Source: Isoetes taiwanensis (Eukaryota > Streptophyta > Lycopodiopsida > Isoetales > Isoetaceae). From it: a stretch of 64,000 nt of DNA. Position 1 is the stretch's first letter. Each line of letters begins with the position of its first letter. Of this stretch, positions 45,298 through 56,480 are shown one piece after another. The translations under genes and the position numbers were made by a program. Below the pieces are notes generated by a model, which ran no database searches, was not told the DNA's origin, and saw only the letters and a list, made by a program, of their open reading frames with translations. The stretch spans positions 11,420,689 through 11,484,688 of the forward strand of contig JAJEKV010000041.1 of NCBI GenBank assembly GCA_021234155.1. The letters are read 5' to 3'.

Positions 45298-45486
45298 TCT
45301 GGTACTATGTTAAATCTTCTTGAGAAGATTTAAAGAAGTCTAACTCCTTTAAAATATAAAGTTACACCAGTTACATAGAATTGTAGTCCGTCTTCAAAAG
45401 CAAAGAAGAATGCAAATCGACAATTGTTGGATCTTCTATGATCTCCTACAGGTCGGATTTGATTTGCCCTAATCAGATTCACACAA
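45298..45486 (-). repeat. Possible copia LTR 3' end with degenerate priming site
   Basis: On the minus strand GATTTAACA is followed by TAGTACCAGAG at 45308-45298, similar to the priming site of the 2.7-kb LTR element. An imperfect hairpin (aaatcttct/agaagattt) lies just inside. No partner LTR was found and the start is a guess. Confidence 0.3.
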
Positions 45487-46089
45487 TGGATTGCTTACAA
45501 GCCAATTCTCTTCAGGAATTGAATGCTCGAGAATCCCCAAGACAATCCTTGCAAGTCCCATCCTACAATCTAAACACTACCCAATCCATGTAAAGAGATC
45601 AGATTTGGGCTGCAAAGGGCGAATCAAACACTACTTAGATCTGATACATAGGTTTGGAAGCGCCATTCCTCCACAAATCTGAAATTGGGTCCCCTCCAGA
45701 ATGAAACAATCTGTAATTTATAGTGTTCCTAGCTGCTCTCCATGCATCCACATGCAATTTCGACTAGTCCAGGTGGTCTTTATGTCTGGGCATGCTGAAT
45801 TCGTGAAGTGCCAGATTTATAGCTCGGACCAACACATAAGCATCCCCTAAAAAGTTTGAAATCCAAAATTGGATTTCCTATTGGTTTGGTTTTTACAAAC
45901 CACATCATGATACATGTCAATCCCTGTAGCATTGAGATTAAGCTTCCTTTCCTTATCCAAGAAAATATTATTTACGTGCCACAAGTTGGCCTAGGTGCAA
46001 CTTATAACTTTCCCGAAATTAGTTCCCATAGCCCAATTATAGACTTATGGTCCGCCCATCATCTCCAGCTATCTAGTGGCCTACTGGCA
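45487..46089. other. Unassigned sequence left of the copia insertion
   Basis: No gene recognised; it continues at 50,805 on the other side of the copia element, since the 5-bp duplication GTTTC is found at both edges. Confidence 0.4.
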
Positions 46090-46094
46090 GTTTC

Positions 46095-46365
46095 TGTTAG
46101 AATATTGAGTATTGGACTTGTACAATGTTATTAACATGCATTAGATTGCAGTATTGGACTTGTACAATGTTATTAATATGCATTAGATTGCATGCATGTA
46201 CATGCACATGCGCATGCACGCATGTGATTGCATGCACAACACTTGTATAGTATGCATGTGCATTAAGATTTATTCATTGTATATATATTGGATGTGAATA
46301 AAGGAGAAAATGTCTTGGTTTGGTGAAGGATCTTGTTTATTGTCCTCCTCTACCTATTCTTTACA
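46095..46365 (+). repeat. Copia 5' LTR (271 bp)
   Basis: Identical in layout to the 3' LTR except for a 42-bp tandem duplication (unit starting agtattggacttg) near its start and three substitutions. It is rich in alternating catgca/tgcatg motifs. Confidence 0.93.
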
Positions 46366-46406
46366 TGGTATCAGAGCTGTAGGTTGATCTTGTCTCGTTG
46401 TTCGAG

Positions 46407-46990
46407 ATGTCTAAGTTTATGAAGATCGAGTCCACTCTAAAGCCTTTTGATGGAACGCATTGGCATTCTTGGAAGTTTCGAGTAAAGGGTTTGTTGGAAG
46501 CCGATGATTGTTGGTCTGTGATAGGAGAATCTAAACCACAAACTCTGACAGATGATTGGAAGGAGAAAGATCGAAGGGCTTATAGCATTTCTTCTAAATG
46601 TTATCACCGATGGTGTATTAATGCGCAGTTAATGTGAAGTAGTTCTATATCTTCATCATCTTCACCAACTTCTTTCACATCTGCGCATGATCTTTGGGAG
46701 GCATTAGAAGCAAAGTATGGCCAATTAACCTCTGCAGAGCTTGCTGCTTTAGAGGCAAAGTTAGATACTTTGAAGTATAAGGAAGGAGAAGTGGAAAAAC
46801 TCATTGTAGCTTTCAATGAGATATTTGCAAAGTTCTTTTTGCAGCAGCCAAGCTAAGACCAGGAGGCTCAAGTTATAGCTTTCACAAAAGCTTTTCCTCA
46901 AAGACTTGATCCTTTAAAGATGTCTGTAAGCGACACTTTATAAAGGTAATTTTATTGAAGCGTGTAGTTCCATCAAGGTCGAAAGCTTGA
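46407..46990 (+). pseudogene. Copia gag, broken
   Basis: Starts MSKFMKIESTLKPFDGTHWH then WKFRVKGLLEADDCW, the usual copia gag opening. A stop follows at 46635, and the frame continues as FTSAHDLWEALEAKYGQLTS and VEKLIVAFNEIFAKF with another stop near 46,855. The zinc knuckle is in the next open frame. Confidence 0.82.
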
Positions 46991-46999
46991 GACACAACA

Positions 47000-48535
47000 A
47001 GTCGCAGCTATAGGAGTAATTCTAATGAAGTGGCTCTTGCAATACGTGGTCGTGGACGTGGAAGAGGTCGCGGTTATGTTTATCGTGGACGTGGTCGCGG
47101 TGGCCGAGGTGGTGTAGGTACAAGTAGAGGTACCACACAAGAAGATGATAATGGTCGTGGAGGACGTTGGCGTGATGATGGGAGATTTGCCAATGTCGAG
47201 TGTAACTATTGCCATAAGTTGGGTCACATACAAAGATTTTGTAGACAAATGAAAGCTGATTTGAAGAGATTGTCAGTTGAGTACAAGAGCCAAAATGTGA
47301 ATGATATTGCTCCAGCAAGTAGCGCAACAAACGTTGCATTCTCAGGTGATACAAAAAATGAAAATAAAGAAGAGATTGGTTTGAAAGTTATGGAGGTTGC
47401 TGATAGATATAGTAGGAGTCGTTTGTGCATTGCTTCTGGTGCAACAAACAATATGTTTTCATCTCGTGTTTGGTTTGATAAGTTGCATAACACCTCAACT
47501 ACGGTGAGAGTTGGAGATGGTGATGAAAAGATTGTAGGTGGAGTAGGAGATGCACGAATCCCTTTGTCAAATGGAAAAGTTCTGCATTTTTATGATGCTT
47601 TATTGGTACCTGATTTGATCACTAATCTTGTATCAGTGGCAAAGATTTGCGACACAGGACATCGAGTGTTGTTTGACAGTGAATGCTGTAGAATCTTCAA
47701 TCTAGATTGGAAGGTGGTTCTTCAAGTCGAACGTCGAGGTAACTTGTATGAAGTCTTGGTTGATTCTGACCAAGAGAAGTTGTTGAGTCTTGTAGCAAAA
47801 CCTCCTGCTTCTCAACTTGAACTTTGGCATCGTAGGTTGGCACATTTGAATGTGGCCATGATCCAACATATGGTGAAGAATCAATTGGTAGCAGATCTTA
47901 GTTGTGGGCATGAAACTAAGATTGGTGTTTGTTCAGGATGCATTCTTGGAAAGATGCATGTTTTGCCTTTCAAAGACTCTGAAAGGAAAACTAGTGAAGT
48001 ATTGGAGCTTGTTCATTCTGATGTTGTTGGACCCATGCAGGTTACTTCTTTGAATCGAAAGTTATACTTTCTAACTTTCATTGACGATTTTAGCAGGAAA
48101 TGCAAATGTTATTTCCTGAGCACTAAGGATGAAGTTTTTGGAGTTTTCAAGCAATATAAAGCATGGGCAGAGAACTTGATTGGAAAAAAGATCAAATGTT
48201 TGAGATCTGGTCGTGGTGGTGAGTACATGTCAAGAGAGTTCCAGGAGTTTTGTGCTTCTCATGGAATCAAACGTGAGTATACGTGTCCAGGTACACCTCA
48301 ACAAAATGGAGTTGCAGAACGTAAGAATAGAACATTGGTTGAAGCAGCATGGAGTATGTTGTGGTTATCTGGTTTACCTCTCTCTCTTTGGGCTGAAGCG
48401 GTGAACACAACTTGTTATGTGCAAAATCGAATTCCCACATCTGCCAGACCAGATAAAACTCCAGAAGAAGTTTGGAGTGGTAAAAAACAGAGTGTGAAAC
48501 TCACACTTACGTTCTTTTGGGTGTTTATCTTATAG
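47000..48535 (+). pseudogene. Copia zinc knuckle, protease and integrase in one 500-codon frame
   Basis: Gly-Arg-rich linker (codons about 10-40), zinc knuckle CNYCHKLGHIQRFC (C-x2-C-x4-H-x4-C intact), protease CIASGATNNMF where D-S-G should stand: the catalytic Asp is Ala (codon GCT). Integrase: H-H-C-C part with LWHRRLAHLN and CSGCILGK, first Asp in LVHSDVVGP, but the second Asp motif reads LRSGRGGEY instead of S-D-x-G-G-E-Y (GGT for GAT). The Glu in NGVAERKNRT is present. A 1-nt insertion near 48,500 throws the frame into a stop at 48,533; the next frame continues LRSFGCLSYSFVP. Confidence 0.9.
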
Positions 48536-48539
48536 TTTT

Positions 48540-49915
48540 GTTCCAGATGATGATCGAAGAAAGTTGGATGCCAAAAGTGAGGAGTACTATCTAGTTGGAT
48601 ATTCAGAAGAATCCAAAGGTTATTGTTTGTATAATCCAAGGAAGAGGAATATTCACATATCACGCAATGTAATCTTTGATGAGACACGATTGTATAGGAG
48701 CGATCCAACTTCAATAAGCAAAATTGATGAAGAATGGATTCCTGTGGATTGGTTGGATGTGCAGCCTAATACCAAGCCATTGGAGATTGAATTTGAAGAT
48801 GGTGATGAGGAGCATGATGGTGTACTCGAAGATGTTGATGGTGATGTACCTGTTGTACTTGCACCAGATGTTCAAAGAAAGCGGCGTGATGTACGAGCGG
48901 TTATATGATCCCGAATTGTATGGTCGTGGCAAGTGGACAAAGCAACCGTCAAAGATGCTTTGGAAACCTGGTGAACCCCAAGAAGAAGTCACTAGTGCAT
49001 GTTTTCTAGTAACTGAGCCAATATCATATAAGGAGGCAATGAAATCGAAGGATGATGCTAAATGGCGAGAAGCAACTGATGCAGAATATACAAGTTTGAT
49101 GGAGAATAAGACTTGGGTGTTGGTAGATTCTCCTCTTAATGCTCATGTGATTGGTTGTAAGTGGGTTATGGTGCAGAAGCTTGATCCCGATGGCAAGGTG
49201 GTGGAAGTACAAAGCAAGACTTGTTGCTCAAGGTTTCTCACAGTTGAAGGGATTGAGTACAATGAAAGATTTGCTCGGTTGTGAAATCACCACGGTAAAA
49301 CTTCTTCTTGCTATGACAGCGTAATTTAACTTGATTGCGAGACAATGGGACGTAAAACAAGCATTTCTCAATGGAGATCTTGAAGAAGTGATTTACATGA
49401 GGCAACTTTGAAGGATACAATGTTCGGGGCGAAAACAAGGTTTGTTTATTGAAGAAATCATTGTATGGATTGAGACAAGCTGCGAGACAATGGTATGCAT
49501 GCCTAGATCAATTTCTCAAATCAAAAGGTTTTGTGACTTCTCCAGCAGATGATTGTCTTTATATTGGAAGATGTGATGATGGAGTGTGTTTATTGGGATT
49601 CATGTTGATGGCAGTCTCATTGTTGGGAATTCACGGCAATATGTGGATTTTGTGAAAAATATGTTAAAAAAGCGATTTCAAATGACGGATCAAGGTTATA
49701 TACATCATTACCTTGGCATGAAGGTGGAGATTGATCGAGATCAAGGTAAAGTCAAATTGAGCCAACATGGATATGTTGAAAAGATGTTGGAGAAATTTAG
49801 AATGCGGACTTGCAAACTTTGTGGCAACACCAATTGTACCGGTACTATCTTATCTATGCAGATGAGACCTAAAAAAGCGGGGGGAGTATGAAACAATGTT
49901 GAAGACACCATATCA
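48540..49915 (+). pseudogene. Copia reverse transcriptase, several frames
   Basis: 48564-48908: IN-RT linker (EEYYLVGYSEESKGYCLYNP, ISRNVIFDE). 48910-49284: EPISYKEAMKSKDDAKWREA and IGCKWVMVQKLDPDGKV. 49449-49655: VCLLKKSLYGLRQAARQWYA. The active site, normally x-V-D-D, reads GIHVDGSLIVGN (about 49,590-49,625): the second Asp is Gly (GGC). 49586-49891 continues MTDQGYIHHYLGMKVEID. Frameshifts at about 48,900, 49,285, 49,410 and 49,600. Confidence 0.87.
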
Positions 49916-50084
49916 AAGCTTCATTGGAGCATTGATGTACCTTGCATTGAACACTAGACCGGATATTGCTTTTACCTTGGGATATCTTAGCGGGTTTAAT
50001 ATGCGAACGAGGTTCTCAACATTGGCAAATTCGCTAAGCGCGTTCTGTGTATTTGAAAGGTACTATTGATTATGGTTTAGTACT

Positions 50085-50564
50085 TCATGGTGGACAAAAG
50101 TTGTTAGTATACTCGGATCTTGATTGGGCTGGTGACATTGATACTAGAAGATCCACTAGTGGTATGGGCGTTTTTTCTTGATGGTGGAAGTTTGATTTCA
50201 TGGAGATGTAAGCGTCAAGAATCGGTGGCATTATCATCATTTGAGCGAGTATATAGCGGTCTCGGGTCTTTGCAAGAGAAGTGGTATGGATGCGAAGACT
50301 TATGAAAAGTATTTTTATGAAACAAATAGAACCAACAAAATATTGTGTGACAATCAAAGTTGTATTGTTATAGCGAAAAGAATCCACATGTACCACTATA
50401 GAACAAAGCATATTGCTATCGACATCATTTTATACGTCAAGTAGTAAAGAAGCGTAAAATTAAGTTGGAGTTTGTACGTACTGAAACACAGGTTGCAGAT
50501 ATATTTACCAAACCATTGCGGCGTGCTCGTTGCCATATTTTGGGAGTTCAAGTGTTGGCATGAG
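50085..50564 (+). pseudogene. Copia RNase H
   Basis: [20 protein letters not shown] (first Asp of RNase H present), LSEYIAVSGLCKRSGMDAK, then ILCDNQSCIVIAK and, after a stop, FVRTETQVADIFTKPL near the end. Two frame changes. The ORF ends a few bases before the purine tract of the 3' LTR. Confidence 0.85.
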
Positions 50565-50570
50565 GGCGAG

Positions 50571-50799
50571 TGTTAGAATATTGAGTATTGGACTTGTACA
50601 ATGTTATTAACATGCATTAGATTGCATGCATGTACATGCACATGCGCATGCACACATGTGATTGCATGCACAACACTTGTATAGTATGCATGTGCATTAA
50701 GATTTATTCATTGTATATATATTGGATGTGAATAAAGGAAAAAATGTATTGGTTTGGTGAAGGATCTTGTTTATTGTCCTCCTCTACCTATTCTTTACA
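50571..50799 (+). repeat. Copia 3' LTR (229 bp)
   Basis: Single copy of the 42-bp unit that is doubled in the 5' LTR. Differences from the 5' LTR: cacac versus cacgc, aaggaa versus aaggag, gtatt versus gtctt. Confidence 0.93.
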
Positions 50800-50804
50800 G
50801 TTTC

Positions 50805-52480
50805 CCCGTGCTCATGGGCATCCGTCATGTCAAGGACCTGTTAGTGTTGGATATACCCCTGGAAGCACCTATTATATTCAACAACCCCCAACCAAAGACC
50901 TCGTCCTCAAGGTTATTTAATTAGTCCAGTGAGAGACCATTGGACAATCTCATCCGACTCTCATGTGGTCTTCTTGGGAGTCTGATCTCGCCACAAGACC
51001 AAATGTTATGCAATATTTTTATTGCACAGCTGCCAAATTCCTTTATGTAAAAGACGTTCTGGCATCACGTTTAATATAAGCAACATACTCTCAGGACCAT
51101 TCTCATTATCCCTTAGTATATCATGCTTCAGTTGGATAGTCCTGTAGTAAGTGGAACCATATATATAAACCAGGTGCTCCCCAGACAACTTCGATTGTTG
51201 GGTTCCTCCATACTAAGGCCCGCATCGTATATTAGGGCCTCTGGACGCCTCTTGTTCTAATATAGTGATTTATGATTGGGGGTGCCTATGATTTTGAAAT
51301 ATGGAATACAGGTTCACCTAAGGTTTTAGAGCATGACATATGGGGAATCATCTCTCTAGGGGTTCACCTAAGGTTTTAGAATACGAAATGCAGAGACTCG
51401 AACCCCTACCAAAATAATCCAATATCTTAATAAGAATGTTTTAACCAACCAATGAGTTAACTCAGTTATTTTTTTTATTGAATCTATGTTTTTTTTTTTT
51501 TTGGCACGTCAGCCCAACCAAACCTACAGTCTTTCTTGCAATTTCTAGCCTATCCACGTATCATCTCCACCTCACCAAAATCTGATGTGGCACTTCACTT
51601 TGCCGTGGAATCTAAAAATTTCAGCATCGACCGTTATGAAAATTAGAAATTGAACCAAAATTGCAGACAAAGATGCAATGAATCGAGTCCTTCTGCGAGA
51701 TCAGTTCCTCTACTTCTCCAATCGACCCGACGTCTTTTTGAACCTTCTTCCATTTTTTGGGCTCTCGTTTCCACCAATTGTTAAGGGCTTCCACTTCTGC
51801 CACTAACGCATCTGGGGCTTTTTGTAACATGCCAATTTTGGGTTTTGGGTTTGATAGATTTCATAACTTGTTGCTTTTCAAGTGATTTTGGCAACATTTT
51901 TCGATGTCTCTACTTATCTTGGGAGTTTGAAGCTTAATTTATCGCACGCCACAATTTTGATAAATCGACTTGTTCAGGTCATGACATCAAAAGATTTTTC
52001 TTTTGTCTTTGTTTGGAGATGGCATTTCACCAATCCCGGAACACTCTAGGATGGGTTTAACTCTAGAAAATCTTTGCAAAATGTATGTGGTGAGTGATTT
52101 TAGATGCCATCTGCCATCTTTTCAGATTGTCGTCTTATAAAAAGGCCATAATGTCTTTGTAAAGATGCTTGTACCAGAAGGAACTATATATTAAGCAAAG
52201 TTACTCATCTGTATGCACTTAAAAATCATATCGTTCAAGAGAATGTTCCTCCAGCAATGCATTCGTGGTAACAAATTATATACTCAGACTAACTACAAAT
52301 TAGGAATATTCTTCTTAGCAGTTTAAGGCAATCTGATTAGGATATATGTTTAATTTAAAATCCCATATCTAATGTCATATGTGCTCTATCCTCTATTTCA
52401 AGTTTAGTTTTTGAGGAAGAAGCGTTAAAACATTCCATGTACATTTGGGCTAAGCTAGGTAACGAAGTAATTTATTATGG
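50805..52480. other. Unassigned sequence, including a charged open frame at 51830-51621 (minus)
   Basis: Right-hand continuation of the copia target site. A 20-bp unit, ggttcacctaaggttttaga, occurs twice (51,311 and 51,361). The minus-strand frame 51830-51621 reads DALVAEVEALNNWWKREPKK then GSIGEVEELISQKDS, a plausible coiled-coil fragment that I cannot assign. Confidence 0.35.
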
Positions 52481-52489
52481 AAGTGCTTT

Positions 52490-53470
52490 TCTTTTCTCAT
52501 TAGAACAGAAGGCTCTTGATTCATTTGATGGTCATCTAGCTCAGGATGAAGTTTCCAAATCATCAGAGTCAGAAATAGAGACCGAAACTGAAGATGAAGA
52601 GGAAGCAGAATAGGAAGTAGAGTAGGGACAATAGTTTCACCTCCTAATAGGGCAGGCAAGGTTAAGACCAAAGCCAAGGCTGATAAGGGAACAGACTACC
52701 GCAAGAAGGTAGACTCCACCATGAGTGGAAGACTAGGAAATTGGAGCAATTCTCAGGCACAAAAAGATCTAACATGGGAGCAGAAGCATGGCTTGACAAG
52801 ATGAGCGAATACGTCAATGCCTAGGATGAAAAATAAAGACAAAGGAAGAGTAGCTACTGCAAATCTTAAAGGTAGTGCATGCATGTAGTGGAAAAGGTAT
52901 TCTCATGCCCACAGCTTGAGCCATAACAGGTTCAAGTTCAAAAAGTTTGCAAAAGCCTTTAAGCATCATTATGTGCCAAGGTCCCAACGGTGTCAGATAG
53001 TCCAAGCTTTTGCCTACTAGAGCAGGACAACAGGGCAGTTCCATTTTATATAGAAGAGTTCATGCGCTTGCAGCTCTATGTGCTGGAAATTGATAAAAAA
53101 CAGGCAATTGAAGGCTACATTGAAGGGCAAGTAGATGCTTTTGATTTTTCTCTTTATAGTATCTTGTCACAAGAGGGGGATGACCATGAATTATATCCAA
53201 TCACCTATCACTCTCGGAAGTTCCAGGCTGCAGAAGCAATTACCTAATTTATGACAAGGAACTTTTGGCAATAGTTAATTCTTTCAAGGAGTGGAGATGT
53301 TTCCTTGAAGGATCTCCTCTAAAATCACAATCTGTATTGAACATCAAATCTGAATATTTTTAATCTGCTCGAGTGCTCAACCGTCGCTAGGCCTAGTGGC
53401 ATACTCAAGTACCATCCTGGATCCCTTCAAGGAAAACCTGATGTCTTATTTCGGCGCTCTTAGCTTGAGC
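52490..53470 (+). pseudogene. Gypsy fragment: gag fused by deletion to RNase H
   Basis: An acidic stretch (SESEIETETEDEEEAE, about 52,570) and a capsid-like stretch (RFKFKKFAKAFKHHYVPRSQ, about 52,930) lead through 52990-53247 into VDAFDFSLYSILSQEGDDHE, ITYHSRKFQAAEA, then NYLIYDKELLAIVNSF and CFLEGS: RNase H, first Asp present. Protease and RT are absent between them, so about 1.5-2 kb has been deleted. No LTR assigned. Confidence 0.7.
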
Positions 53471-53849
53471 CTGTTGAGAATAGTCATCCAGCATATAACA
53501 TTGGTTGCAAAATAAAGGGGGCAACATAACTAAGTGATGACGTGGCATAGGCCAGTGCAAAACAGAGAAAAAAGAAACAATTAGGGAACAATACACGGTG
53601 CAATGAAAATAGGTCAAAGATAATAAGATCCATAGGTTCTGACGAATCTGCTTACAGGGGATGAATCCAATTGTGGATTGCAAACGTAGCTGGATGCTTG
53701 ATCCAAGTTGCAGGATGGTTTTTTCACTGATGGCAGAAGAATCAAAGGGAATGTACAGTAAACAGAAAAAACATGGACGATTTTCAGTTTTGGTCATGTC
53801 ATGAACAAAACTTATGTGAGGCAAGCAAACCTATTGATTGAAGGAGGCA

Positions 53850-54057
53850 AGCATACAAATTACAAGAGGTCTTCATTGATTTGGAGATTAGCGTGAAGTT
53901 TGAGGTACCATATGGATTTGTAGAAAGGAGCGAATTTCTCTTTTGCTTGCTAAGTGCTTTTCCAGTCAAACGATTTAGGAACATAGCACCACTTCAGGAT
54001 GCTCAAGCTTTTTCTAACATGAAGATGTTAATGGAAGAGAAGAGAAGCACTTTGTAA
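53850..54057 (+). other. Open frame of about 66 codons, unrecognised
   Basis: Reads KLQEVFIDLEISVKFEVPYG, then ERSEFLFCLLSAFPVKRF and ends MLMEEKRSTL-stop. Composition is protein-like (mixed hydrophobic and charged), without repeats. It could be an exon or a TE part; no family identified. Confidence 0.25.
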
Positions 54058-54138
54058 CATGCAGATGATGCAGAGGTTTAGGAGGATATCACAGATATAT
54101 CAGTGGTAGTGCTAAAGAAGATTGTAGAGGGAGAAGTG

Positions 54139-54220
54139 TGTTGGAGCTTGAGTATTGGATTATAGCTTGCGTTCAAATCTCAGGCTCAATACCTTCTGTT
54201 ATCAACATTGGTATCAGAGC
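54139..54220 (+). repeat. Short LTR-like sequence between a purine tract and a priming site
   Basis: 69 bp, TGTTGGAGC...ATCAACA, preceded by GTAGAGGGAGAAG and followed by TTGGTATCAGAGC (54208-54220). Both replication signals flank one LTR-like unit. No second copy was seen. Confidence 0.4.
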
Positions 54221-56480
54221 AAAGCCCGGGGGGTTCACCTCTATGTAAGGGGCATATGGCATGTGCGTGCATCAGGTCAGAAGAAACCCCTATGTATACA
54301 ACTCGCCCTCCATAGAAACCCTTATGTATACAGTCCTGTGTTGCCAAAGCAGAATACCCGATTCCATACCTTTTCACCCAGTCTAAGCACAATTTACCCT
54401 ACCCTTAACCTTATTTTTACGTCCAGTATTTATTCATGTAGCCCACCCTCTACCTTACATTTACATCCAATCTACAAATGTTGCAAGCTTCACAAGTTTT
54501 GTTCATTTGTGATTGTGGAGGGGCTGTAGAGGACCGTAAAGCTTGGAACTATAGGCATATGTTCTATAGGATCAATGTTTTTGCTAAATCTACTTTCAAC
54601 TGGGTTCAAGCTATTCTATACTTGACCCCAATCATGCTTAGAATTTATCTCAGTCAAGATCTCAATGGTTTAACTCAGGATTTAGAGTTCATCCATGGTT
54701 CCATCTTAGTTCAATGGTCACTCCAAAAAATAAGAAAAAGAAATACACTTGGGATACATCAAAATACATATTTTATTCTAACAATACATGATTAATGTTA
54801 TGGAATTTATTTGCGGGCACATCTTTTAAGAACGCGGTAAGAATGTCATTATAGCGAATTTTGCATGCAACGGCAGCCTATATCATCCTTCAAACTCTTC
54901 CTACTCTGACTTCATCTTAGCTCTTCTTCTTCCGACTTCATCTTAGATTCTTAGAATGGCCCGGACAAAGACCACCAACAAGAAGCCCATGGACGAATCC
55001 GTCGGATCTGTTGAACCCGGCTGTAAGGCACAAAAATGAAAGTTGTGGCAAAATTTTCCTGCTTGGAGGTGGAACACATGCGAGAACAAGAAGCTTTTAT
55101 TACTGAAAAGGTACAGTAGTGGGTTGATCGAGTTCAACTTGGAGAGGAACGACTTCTGGAGCTGAAGACAACGATCTGTTTGTGCAGCTGAGGATGCCTC
55201 CTCCTGGACGTTTTTAGTGCCTTCTCGGCCTTAATAGTAGCTTAGATTTTTATTTTCTCGGCTACATATATGAAATATGAAATCTCCATAACTTCTGTTG
55301 TGAAACTTTGATCTAAACTATTGATATACGGGTTCTATTTTCTAAATCGGATTGTAAACTGGCCTGCACAACTGTGACGGTTCCTTCTTAGAAAGTATAA
55401 TATAATATAATATAATATGGTTTCACACATTCTTTTTGTCTTTTAATTTCTGTCTCTTCATATCTTTAGTTTATGCAATGTTGTTTTCCGAAATAGGTCT
55501 TCAAACAGTTTATGGAATGTTGTTTCCAAAATAGGTTTTCATTATGTTTTGACATTGTGTCCTTAAAACACCGTGTGGTAACAACTATTGTTGTTTTGGA
55601 AGCATTTTATTTTGCTTCTGTAAAGGCTGCAGAAATGAAAAATCGAGCAATGACATCATGCACCAAACCTTTTTTTGGCTTAAGGCTAAGTAACCAATAG
55701 CCAATGAAGATTGCATGCAAAGTAAAGTAAAGTAAAGTAAAGATCACAATTTGTACAAGTAAAGTATGAGCAAGATATGAAAAAATCTATGATAAAAAAC
55801 ACAAGCTTGATCACAACAGTTTTATAAGCTGAGCTTCATGACCGCAGTATTTTAAGCTGAACTATTCAAGCTTAATAATCCACCACATATTCGTGCTCTT
55901 AAGCTTTGCATGTGGACTGTCATAAGGAAGAGAGCAACCAAAACTAGACTTGACATATTAGGAAGTGCAAGGCCATGCAGAAAATTATTTAAGCCACTAT
56001 AGCTGAGCATAGTAGTGCTTCTTATATCATTCATTATCTTATGTATTACAAGATGTTATATGCCCAAGATTTTAAACTGTTTCTTGTTGAAATATGCGTG
56101 ATGCTGCCACAACAGTTTAAAACAAGCCATTCGAGCTAAATGCTCATGCTCTAAATAGGGGAATAAAAACTATGACAAATGCTGCATGGTGCAAATATCA
56201 TGCTCCAGAATTATATAAAGTAGAAGCTTTATCATAATACATCACTCTTAAAGTAGAAAGCACCTCTGTTAAACTACGGAAATGATATTTTTAATAAAAA
56301 ATGATCATTGACAAAATGCTTTCCATTGTTGCAAATATCTACCTAAACCTTTTGCATTCCCTAGATCTTTTGCTTTTCCTTGTCTCCTACAAAACAACAA
56401 AATAAAGAGATAGTTAGTAGTAGAATTCAACCATTTGAAGACATCTAAATTAAGGTTAACCTACCATCGCACAAGCTTAT
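54221..56480. other. Unassigned AT-rich sequence with two short simple repeats
   Basis: Holds (TATAA)n at about 55398-55421 and (AAAGT)n at about 55717-55742. A 27-codon frame at 54956-55039 begins MARTKTTNKK; its likeness to a histone H3 start is superficial. No other feature. Confidence 0.4.

Larger units (their letters stand above)
46095..50799 (+). mobile_element. Ty1/copia retrotransposon with clean LTRs and target duplication
   Basis: 5' LTR 46095-46365, 3' LTR 50571-50799, both TGTTAG...TTTACA. Target duplication GTTTC at 46090-46094 and 50800-50804. Priming site TGGTATCAGAGC at 46366-46377 directly after the 5' LTR; purine-rich ATGAGGGCGAG before the 3' LTR. Shared LTR sequence differs at only three positions in 229, so insertion is recent compared with its neighbours, yet each catalytic centre is mutated. 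Gene order gag-PR-IN-RT-RNase H. Confidence 0.95.

Noticed and set aside
45309-45340. Heat-shock element in the aaatcttcttgagaagattt hairpin
   Set aside because: The TTC and GAA units are not at the 2-bp spacing of the HSF consensus.
54956-55039. MARTKTTNKK... as a histone H3 start
   Set aside because: Only the first five residues agree with H3; the rest diverges and the frame stops after 27 codons.
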